The translations under genes were made by a program, and so were the position numbers. The notes under the pieces are model-generated. The model saw nothing but the letters and a program-made list of their open reading frames with translations. It was not told the origin of the DNA and did not search any database. This document shows positions 38,725 through 46,698 of a DNA stretch of 46,698 bases, piece after piece. The number at the start of each line of letters is the position of its first letter. The stretch's first letter is position 1. The stretch comes from Saccoglossus kowalevskii (Eukaryota; Hemichordata; Enteropneusta; Harrimaniidae): positions 1-46,698 of the forward strand of contig NW_003141315.1 of NCBI RefSeq assembly GCF_000003605.2, given 5' to 3'.

Positions 38725-38778
38725 GTTTTAAAGCAACTGACGGCTGGGAACGAGCAGATGCTTACGACGTTGATTTAG
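38725..38778 (+). other. Exon-like block, unassigned
   Basis: 54 nt, phase 1-1, between TAGTTTCAG and GTCAGT, reading FKATDGWERADAYDVDLG. The splice-like borders are conserved in units 1 and 2, but both have a TAA inside. It has the same symmetric phase as the linker exons yet lies 1.2 kb after the expansin stop. It could be an exon of an unrecognised transcript or chance. Confidence 0.25.
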
Positions 38779-41079
38779 GTCAGTTCATTCTCTAATGGAA
38801 AGTGTTGTTTAAATCGTACGTAATTATACAGTAAATATACTTATTAACGTGTTATCGTCTTGCTGTATGTACGATGTGTCACTGAAATGTAAACTTATTT
38901 TACTCATTCTAGTATTGACGTCTGAATCGCATGTAATACGATTTGTTGCAGGTCGTTAAGTGTGACCTTGGTATGATAATCGCTGTAGCAAGGCACATAT
39001 TTTGTTAGTATGTGTAAAACCGCTGTATATAAATTCAGAAATGATACGTTCGTTGTGAAATCACGGAACAGTATTCGTTGTGACATGCATGGCATACATC
39101 ATTGTATTATAAGGTACATTTGTAATCATATATTTAGCTTTGATAATTCAAATTGCCGATTACCTGAAAATAGAATTTACATTTCAAGATATTCTCAATA
39201 CTCTTTCGAGAAGCAACAACATCAGTATACACCTAACCCTATTACATTACGTTCGTCGCGTTGTTCGCTTGTTTCCTGTAATTTTGAAATGTCAAAGATG
39301 CACAGGTCAATAGAAGTTGTATTTTTGAAGTTTGTATTAAATATAATGTCAAAGTGGTAGTAGTTGTATTAGTATCTTCTACTAGATTCAACATTTCGAT
39401 TGAATCTTGATTATTCCCCTGTTATTTCTGTTAAATATTTCGAATTGATTGTCGACAGTGACATAAATTTAAAAAATCACCAATTTTGATTTGCTGTTAT
39501 CCAATTTCTTAACTTGGAAAAAGATTTTGCAACATTAAACATGGCTGATCGGTAAATAGAACAATTCTTCTCCAAAGATGCTGGCTCCAATAACACTATA
39601 TTTTCAATCAATAATCTTCGGCTGAGGATATAATTTCGCGGTACAACGTGTCTACACAAAAGCCTGTTTAGAAAAGACTGAAATCAATCTTCGATAACTG
39701 TACGAGATTCTAGTCACATTACATAGACAGGGTACAAGCACAAATACTCACTGCACATGAGATAATAATGTAAAATAATAAAATTGAAACATGCACAAAT
39801 ATCACTTGTTGCATTCACCATGCTTACGTGTACAATACGACGAACAAGGAGACAACATCTGCTATTTGAATCTCAATTTATTGATTGCTAAATTAAGATT
39901 ATCCTTTTACTTGTTCCTCACGGGTAATATTAACTGTGAAGACTTGATGTTCGAATTATCATATGTTAACCCACTTCTGTACATGTCACAATGATTCACT
40001 GTTTGTTTACAATTTCCTGGCCATGTATATTGTTCCATTTCGTTGATTTCATCAATTATTCAATTCCTATGTGTTTAGATAACAATTGCGGCCATCTGAC
40101 TTGCTTATCAATTATTTCTTAGGTAGTCTGTAACTTAGTATTGATCAATCAAATATTCGAGTGAGCTAATAAATACAAAATAATATACGTACGTCACCAC
40201 TAATAATAACACGTAATCGGATGTTTGCATTTCCTGGTGTGTTTTACGCTGTAGTCACTTGAGAGGTATAGTAATGGTATAGTAATATTATATGATGCAA
40301 TATTTTCCCGTGAGCTGGAGTGTTTTAAGTTAATAATGAATTAAGTGTAACTCAACTATACAATAACAGCAATATCATTAGATTCCTTTTTAAAGAAACG
40401 TAACAAAAATGTAGAACGCTATTAACTATAATCCTTGAATTCACACCGTTCTTAATATGTCACATTAAACGGTTATTGTCCGTTCACTGTTTTGACGGAG
40501 TGTCTACGTTTTTCTAGTGTCGTTATTTGTTCACGTTTTAGCTCATCAGAAATATTCAATTTGTAATGACATGTATTATAATGTTTAATTAAATGCATAT
40601 TAAACTGTAACAGCATTAACGGATTTCACACGAAGTTATAATGTAATTTCACTTTGATTATATGGCAATATTACTATGCTGATACACCGTAATGTTTGTA
40701 CAAATACTGGAAAGTTGACATATTCTGAACACGTATAGATTTATTTCAGGTTATTGTGTTCTGTTTTAATTTCTTAAATACTTTATTTCTATAAATACGT
40801 ATGTCATTCGATGCGTATTTCATATCAAATAAATTCTAATAATGGCATATTATAAGCTAAAGGTCAATCGTAAGTCTATAATGTAGATGCGTCAGCGTCA
40901 GGATAAGTATATTGTACAGTGTATGAATTGATGGTTGCAATATTCATCAATCAAATAAAGGCAATCGCTCGAGTCTCGTTATCAGTCGAGTGTCGAGGCT
41001 GTACTAATATATCATAGGTCATTGGCTGGTGAAAAGAAGGAGAGCAGGGCGTATAATTTTTTTATTGTAGTGATATCTC

Positions 41080-41418
41080 TCAGATTGACACATGAGAATA
41101 TGAGACTGCATACGAATATGAGGATTCATCAAAGTATGCACGAGGACAGTACATCGAGGTCGATGCGCGGCGTACTTTCTGAGTGCATTCTTTGAGGTAT
41201 CCCTTTATCAGCTTATTATGATACATCTTTTCCTTCCAAGGATAAACCATGGGAATGTCTAAATCCAGACTGTTTAGAACAGAGTCAGCGTATTTCTTTA
41301 TTTGGAGTGCGGTCAATCTCTGGTGGCAGCCATGTTTGTTTTTTATTTTATTATTTATGTTTGTTTTTGTTTTAGAGGACGCTAATGTGCGTAATCGTTC
41401 CATACTTTGAATTCGCAT
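41080..41418 (-). other. Unidentified 112-codon minus-strand open frame
   Basis: This is open through a unit 3-specific insert. The translation looks protein-like in the middle (LTALQIKKYADSVLNSLDL, IPMVYPWKEKMYHN, LIKGYLKECTQKVRRAS) and less so at both ends. Base composition is closer to coding than its neighbours. I do not recognise a family. It could be an exon captured from another gene or a transposon gene remnant. There is no partner exon that I could identify. Confidence 0.3.
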
Positions 41419-42159
41419 TTCCTAATATGATAGGATGAAAATACCCGTACAATACTGCGAAATTACGGCACGCTGTAAGTCATGACGTAACGGTTACAGA
41501 TGTACAATAATGACTTATATGGCGTTGTAATTTAAATTTACATATTAACTGATATGTGTTATTGAACACAACCACACTGTCAGTCGGTTTCTGAATCAAT
41601 CCGTCTTACGTATCGATTTGAAACGTAAATCAAAATCACGTACTAATCCGATTTGTATGTCTGTTATGTGCTTATTCGCGATATGTTCGAATTATACATA
41701 AGCTTAACCTTCTTTTTTAAATTCTCATAACTCAGCATTGCTTATGTACATCACACGTGACGTCATAGAATCCGCGTACGCTGTGCAATAACTCACTTAT
41801 TAATCCTCAAAACATTGTATTTGAAATCCAATCAAATAAGTATCTCACGTTATCGGTTTATTGCGGTGGCATCTAAAGCACTTCCGTAGAATACTAAATC
41901 TTTTTTAAAAAAAATGTGTGCTACATTATATGTTTACAATTTAAGTCTATGTGAACAAATTTGAATGTATTTAATTACAGGGAATTATTTTGTCATAGTC
42001 AGCCAATCAGTGTCTTCCAAGGTGGATTTTAACAAACCGTGAATTGAGAGCAATATGGCCGCCTTGGACACACATGGCCGCCCAGATCTCGTTGAGACAA
42101 ATTACAGACACGATACCGTATTAGCTCTCAAATAGTACTCCATTGTCTCTCATTTAGTT

Positions 42160-44742
42160 AATAAACTTGAATGAAGAATGCCAATTTCGTGAGATTTAAG
42201 TGTTTTGCAGTCATATCGCCTATTGTGTGTTGTCATGGTCTATATTGTTATGTAATGTAAGGACAATGGACTAACGAACCTGATTTATGTACATATCACA
42301 GTGGAGTACATAACATGGTCAATTAATAACATAATATTGATGAAAGAGAAAAAGAACTACTAAATAATGATAAAATGATATTGTGATAATAAAATAAAAG
42401 TATACATAAATATGTATAATAATAATACCCATATACTCACATGATGTAATAATTCAATAAAATATGAATATGATCAATGTTTGATTATACGTATGTATGA
42501 ACTGGTCTATGTAATAATCTATCGTAACACTTATTTATATATTGTTATACTCAGTCAGAGGATACGTTTAGGTATCTTTATATGTTCACATTTATTGACA
42601 ATTTGAAACCAATATATTTTATTATAACATCGATAAATCCCGAATTAAACTTTACAGGAATGAGTATTGTTCGTATATGGAGAAAAAAAATAATTATGCA
42701 AATAAGTTTGAATATTCATACTTCTTATAGATGTTACCATGACGTCAAAGTCAAAATGTGAACGAAAACAGTGTTATTGCACATTGATACCACCTGCTCT
42801 TTTGTGTGTCTTTTAATGTATTCACCTTACGTGTGCTCAACATATACAGATTAATTGTGCATACATAGTGGTAGAGTATTATTGGAAAATGTTGACAAAA
42901 TTCACAACGAACAGAACTAAAGTATTTGTTGTTACTATTGTATTATCTACCATCAGTCAAAAAGTGTTCGATAGTAATATCATATAATATAAACTGTTGT
43001 TTAATAGGAAATGCGTTTAAGCAACTTGAAGGAAATGCATACTATGCTTAATATTATGATATTACATGATGATACTGATATCAAAGCATATTTGATTCCA
43101 ATATATCTAATATAATGTAATTCATCTATCCATTAAGTGCGTTGAGCATCTATTGAATAAATAGTATGATATGTATTAAACATAATTGTTATCCATCGTT
43201 AAATATTTTATGTGGAAAAACTTTTACGCGCTTCATGGCTTATATGCCATTCAAATTATAATTATGTATTTTTTTATATTTTCACCCACAACAAATGGAT
43301 ATAAAAAACTTTTACTTTGATAATTATCAATTAATAAATTAATGAATTCGTCGGACCAATAAAGCCACGATATATGATAATATAGATGTCACGTAAGAAC
43401 TTAAGCGCGTACGCTTCGAACTCATACTCATTCGTGTTAAGACCAGACTTGTATTATTACTTGTTTCGCGAACCCGCCGAAAGAACAGAAGCCGAACATT
43501 AAAAAAAATTAAATTTTATTTCAGCGTAATTTCTCGCGCTCGCCGACTTGTAAGCGAAAAAATGCTAAAAAATATTATTTTTATCTTTAATCCAAGTTTC
43601 ATTTTTGTGGGAGTATCATGATCAAAGTACCGAAGTCTTGCGCAGATGAGAAACAAGGTTATACATAGAATAACATTTTATTTAATTTCTTCTCTCCGAC
43701 CAATAATCTCACCAATTTTTTTGAGAATCACACAAATTTAATGCGAAAAAAGAATTAATTTAATTTGTTCCGCTCTCCTCAAAAAAAATGCCTTGTAAAA
43801 ACTCGTGAAACAATTAATAAAACAGTCTGGCCTAACTATATTGAAAATCTCTGAACTTGTTTTACCCGATCTTAGTAAACAAAAGGTAAGTTTTTAAAAA
43901 TATTGACACTCGAATAAAATAGTGGCATTTTCCTCCCGTTCTCACCCCTTCTCCCTCTTCTCCCACTAGAAACACACTATGCGTTAGTGAGATATTCCTA
44001 GCTCAGAATACCGCTGGCTTAGTTTATTGGTGCGTTTTAAATTAACGAGATGTTCAATATTTGTACATAACGAGACAACAAGCCAATGCTGAAGCATTGT
44101 TATCACCCGGAAACTATATATAGATAGCATTTACATTGTTAATATTTCTCATTATAGTTGTTGAATTATTAATCGCCACTTAACAGCTAATCATTAATGT
44201 TCTAAGTGTTATCATATCTCAAGTTCAACTTTATGCGACATTGACCAGCGATATCGTCACTTCCACTGCCCCTTTAGAACTATGTATAACGTTTTAATTG
44301 GCGCATCCATGTTAATTTCCAGTAAACATATACTGTAGTTTTTATATGTAGTAAACTACTCCGCAGAGTCATCATTTAAGAAGTGTGCCTTTGTTGAAGA
44401 ATGCTATTGTTCGTATATTTATAAACGTTTCTGTTTGTTAAGCTACGCTCGACAAGCTAAATAAAACATATATCGTTAAACACAGAAATTAATGATTTAT
44501 ATATGTGGCTGTAAACTTGTTTTATTTTATATTTGTAAGAAAAAAAGTATGTTTCACATCGTTAAATATTTCATTTGGAAAAGCATTTACGCGCTGTAGG
44601 CTTTAGAAGTCATTCGATTTATGATCTATTATAATGTTATTATTTATTATCTGAAAAGAATGGACACACTAACATCGATAGTTTTTATAGTATTAACAAT
44701 TGACACTTCTTTGCTTGCCGCGGCATTACACGTTACGGTGCA
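42160..44742. other. AT-rich spacer between unit 3 and the DEG/ENaC gene
   Basis: No homology to the units and no gene seen. Two related stretches, 43,196-43,265 and 44,559-44,625, share TCGTTAAATATTT and TTTACGCGCT and mark an old short duplication. A pyrimidine-rich tract ending in CCCACTAG (43,928-43,970) looks like a splice acceptor and could belong to a 5' untranslated exon of the downstream gene. The promoter is not identifiable. Confidence 0.5.
43196..44625. repeat. Pair of short direct repeats about 1.36 kb apart
   Basis: The copies span 43,196-43,265 and 44,559-44,625. Shared words are TCGTTAAATATTT, TGGAAAA, TTTACGCGCT and GGCTT, with differences between. Only the two ends of this interval are the repeat; the middle is unrelated. 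Confidence 0.6.
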
Positions 44743-44973
44743 ATGTCGGAACCGAATAGTTACGTTGAAAGATCTGAAGTGAAAACCTTAAATGATATAA
44801 CCAAAGACTTTGGCAATTCCACATCGGCTCACGGAATTTCTAAAATTGTCGATGCAACAAATGTTCGTTCAAGAGTCTGTTGGCTGGCAATTGTATTAGC
44901 GTCAACGCTGGTATTCACTGTACAAGGGAGTCTTCTTTTGATGCAGTATTTCGAGTTCAATGTTAATTTCAAG
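44743..44973 (+). CDS. DEG/ENaC exon 1: N-terminus, HG motif and TM1
   Basis: 77 codons from ATGTCGGAACC to AAG before GTAGGT. Residues about 24-34 hold [11 protein letters not shown], the conserved motif before TM1. The Arg-rich SRVCW segment and hydrophobic helix of about 20 residues follow, then [11 protein letters not shown] leads outside. Further upstream exons could exist, but the N-terminal length is normal for the family. Confidence 0.9.
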
Positions 44974-46504
44974 GTAGGTTTGTTTTTGTTTTTGTCTTGA
45001 AATTATTGGCAACCGTAAAATTGACAAATGGATTAGATAACAATTGAATTTAGATATTAATTGTAGTTTTTGCATGGGGTTAAAATAGATTCTGATTAAA
45101 TGATCCATGTAAACACTGTTATTTACAAATTGCTATTTACAAATTCATATGTTTATAGATGGAAATTGTGTCTGTGAATGAACTTGATTTCCCCAGTGTG
45201 ACTGTTTGCAATACCAATAAACTTCGCAGATCGGCAATACTACAATCTGTACACCGTGAATTACTGGTTATGGATTCTGATCTAGTCTTACCATATTATG
45301 GTACGTACTACATTACAGTGACATGTCAGTAACATTCCTATACAAAAAAACTGAGATGACACTTCACTATATCGGGCTTGGCAGAAGAGGTTAAAGTATA
45401 TCGCAGATATTTCATTGTGAATGCTCGCAAAATATGGAAAGCTGTAATATTCCACGAAACTAAATCATGTACCAATCTGTAGGTGGTAAAAACTCGACAA
45501 CTTGCACTCTGATGCATCTGCAACGTTTAAAAACATCGAAAATGCGTTACATTATGTATGTTTTCCCTGACATGTCAATAAAAACACCACCATCATTTTA
45601 AATAAAATTCATTTTAAAACCTAATAAACCCTCGGTCACAGTAACAAAATTGGTGTCTCCGATGCAGCCGTGTAAAATGCCGTGAAAACCATTTACCATG
45701 CTTCCACGACTTACAGAAAACACGGAAATTCTAATCATTTTACCGATACTGCAATAGAATATATCCCACTTTTATTAAGCTGCCGCGACTATGTATTAAG
45801 TTTCCTAATGGCATCAACCCAGAATTACGTGCTGTATTCACCACAACATTTAGTTTCGCAGTCGCATTAACTGAGGATTAAGTGTAGTAACCACAGTAAG
45901 CTTATTCGCTAATACATATCTATTCCTCTAGATTAATTTGAAACTATATATGATAAGATTATCGACTTTAGCTCAAAATGAGCTTTTCGCGCTGAACGAA
46001 AGTAAAAGTTGTTTTTGAGTATTCAGACTACTCTAACCAATCATAGTAATATATTTATATATTTATATTACGTTCTCAAAGCACCATGTATTAATGGCGA
46101 TTTCGTGTGTGGCAATGGCGAGTTTTGTATCAAGAACTATCTGGTGTGCGACGGTATAAACCACTGCAGAGATATGAGCGATGAACGCAATTGTACATAC
46201 GGTGAGTCTTAAAAGCAGTGCAGTAATGTGAGATGTGAACGTTATTGTACATACGGTGAGTTTTAAATATGAGCGATGAATGCCATACATTTACGCCACT
46301 TCAACCTGTTTAGTACTGCTAATATATTTAAACGTTTTAGGTTCCAAAGTTTATAATTGTTTTTACCTTTATACATACCAGGTAATTGTGGTAATATACT
46401 GTTCCAATGCAATTCTGGTAGCGAATTTGGGTTTTGCATTGACCCAAGCATGAGATGCAACACAATATCTGATTGCTACGACGAAGAAGATGAAATTAAC
46501 TGTG
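44743..46504 (+). CDS. DEG/ENaC sodium channel with LDLa repeats, 5' part (gene runs off the window)
   Basis: Amiloride-sensitive sodium channel family: trimeric, two membrane helices and a large extracellular domain, gated by ligand, acid or force. Exons: 44,743-44,973 (phase 0), 45,159-45,300 (0-1), 46,082-46,201 (1-1) and 46,382-46,504 (1-1). All have AG/GT borders and the phases fit. The cytoplasmic N-terminus carries [10 protein letters not shown] with the His-Gly gating motif. TM1 is [30 protein letters not shown], the family signature after TM1, is in exon 2. Two LDL-receptor class A repeats follow in the early extracellular region, an unusual addition. The cysteine-rich domain, TM2 and pore lie beyond the right edge. 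Confidence 0.88.
45159..45300 (+). CDS. DEG/ENaC exon 2: FPSVTVCN motif
   Basis: Follows GTTTATAG and ends G before GTACGT (phase 1). It reads [19 protein letters not shown], the post-TM1 palm segment found in nearly all family members, then [14 protein letters not shown]. Confidence 0.92.
45301..46081. other. Intron between DEG/ENaC exons 2 and 3
   Basis: 780 bp with GTACGT donor and CTCAAAG acceptor. A 62-codon open frame at 45,682-45,870 contains LLLSC, faintly like a family segment, but its borders do not give a phase-compatible exon. I treat the stretch as intron. Confidence 0.6.
46082..46201 (+). CDS. DEG/ENaC exon 3: first LDL-receptor class A repeat
   Basis: 120 nt, phase 1-1. It reads [38 protein letters not shown]. 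All six cysteines and the calcium-binding acidic ending C.D.SDE..C are present (D in VCDG, then D-SDE). LDLa repeats bind proteins and need calcium. The small symmetric exon is the usual way such repeats are shuffled between genes. Confidence 0.93.
46159..46266. repeat. 54-bp tandem duplication of the exon 3 end and donor
   Basis: The end of the LDLa exon with its donor (GATGAACGCAATTGTACATACGGTGAGT) is repeated with period 54 as GATGTGAACGTTATTGTACATACGGTGAGT at 46,233-46,262. A further short piece, ATATGAGCGATGAATGCCAT, follows at 46,267. Use of the second donor would add an in-frame TAA, so the first donor is the functional one. Confidence 0.8.
46382..46504 (+). CDS. DEG/ENaC exon 4: second LDL-receptor class A repeat
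   Basis: 123 nt, phase 1-1, after ACATACCAG and before GTAAGG. It reads [19 protein letters not shown], then [19 protein letters not shown]. It has six cysteines and the acidic DCYDEEDE calcium site. Relative to exon 3 it has a short insertion in the second loop (SGSEFG). The reading frame continues in phase 1 into exons outside the window. Confidence 0.92.
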
Positions 46505-46698
46505 GTAAGGCGTGGCGTGGCTTGAATGCAATGACTATATCAATTTGCACATATTAGGACGTGACGAAACGGGAATCTTGCTTTCTATCAATTGCGACGA
46601 GATGGGATATAAAATAAACATGTTAGGTGTAAGTTGAGAAATAAAAAAAAACTAAAATCTAATAATAGAATGCAATTGCTAGCAAAGGTAAGTGCCAT
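46505..46698. other. Start of DEG/ENaC intron 4, to window edge
   Basis: No further exon can be supported in the last 194 bp. Confidence 0.6.

Larger units (their letters stand above)
26445..42160 (+). repeat. Segmental duplication unit 3 (carries the intact gene)
   Basis: This is the third tandem copy. It begins with the LINE-tail trace shared with 9,793-9,910, followed by the PAN exon at 27,043 and the linker and expansin exons at 33,873-37,505. The spacer matches units 1 and 2 until about 42,160 (GAGCAATATGGCC at 42,049 against 7,592). Extra sequence relative to unit 2 lies at about 28,760-30,060, 30,620-32,765 and 41,115-41,430. It keeps the 1.1-kb segment containing the barrel core exon that units 1 and 2 lost. 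Confidence 0.85.
37506..42160. other. Unit 3 downstream spacer
   Basis: This aligns with the spacers of units 1 and 2. A possible polyadenylation signal CAATAAAAGAACGG lies at about 38,316. An exon-sized open block lies at 38,725-38,778. A unit 3-specific insert at about 41,115-41,430 has a 112-codon minus-strand frame. Nothing else with coding support was seen. Confidence 0.5.

Noticed and set aside
39791-39994. Open frame with QYDEQGDNICYLNLNL, partly kept in all three units
   Set aside because: Only about 16 residues stay in frame across copies and the flanks diverge with stops. There are no splice-like borders or known domain.
45682-45870. Possible extra DEG/ENaC exon containing LLLSC
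   Set aside because: No AG/GT borders with the required phase 1-1, and the rest of the frame does not follow the family.
1-46698. CRISPR arrays, operons, bacterial promoters or terminators
   Set aside because: The window is intron-containing animal DNA. No regularly spaced repeats or prokaryotic gene arrangement were seen.

Overview
The window looks like AT-rich nuclear DNA from an invertebrate animal. Genes are split by introns with GT...AG borders, the introns are long, transposon relics are common, and there is no bacterial-style gene packing. The protein families visible are animal-type and extracellular: PAN/apple domains, LDL-receptor class A repeats and a DEG/ENaC channel. A marine lophotrochozoan (mollusc or annelid-like) is my best guess, but this is inference only. 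Nearly all long reading frames without splice context look like noise.

Layout. Three diverged copies of one large segment lie head to tail on the + strand and fill about 90% of the window. Unit 1 is cut by the left edge (about 1-8,880), unit 2 runs about 9,790-24,230, and unit 3 about 26,445-42,160. Each full unit starts with an exon coding a signal peptide plus a PAN/apple domain (10,433 and 27,043). Several kilobases later come short Thr-rich linker exons, then exons of an expansin-like protein (double-psi beta-barrel core followed by the expansin carbohydrate-binding C-terminal domain). Only unit 3 keeps all recognised exons open and in matching splice phase. Unit 1 (1,948-2,836) and unit 2 (10,433-16,207) are pseudogenes. 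They share a deletion of about 1.1 kb that removed the barrel core exon, so they probably descend from one already damaged copy.

Mobile DNA has reworked the units. A 747-bp element with 152-bp terminal inverted repeats and TA target duplications sits in unit 2 (14,120-14,866). A 186-bp PIF/Harbinger-like MITE with TTA duplications sits in unit 3 (32,457-32,642). A decayed L1/Tx1-like LINE 3' end lies at the unit 1/unit 2 border (9,293-9,910), and a shorter trace at the unit 2/unit 3 border.

The right end (44,743 to the edge) holds the 5' part of a DEG/ENaC sodium channel gene: N-terminal HG motif and first membrane helix, the FPSVTVCN exon, then two exons each coding one LDL-receptor class A repeat. 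The gene continues past the window. The most notable candidates are the PAN/Thr-linker/expansin gene array and the LDLa-bearing DEG/ENaC channel.
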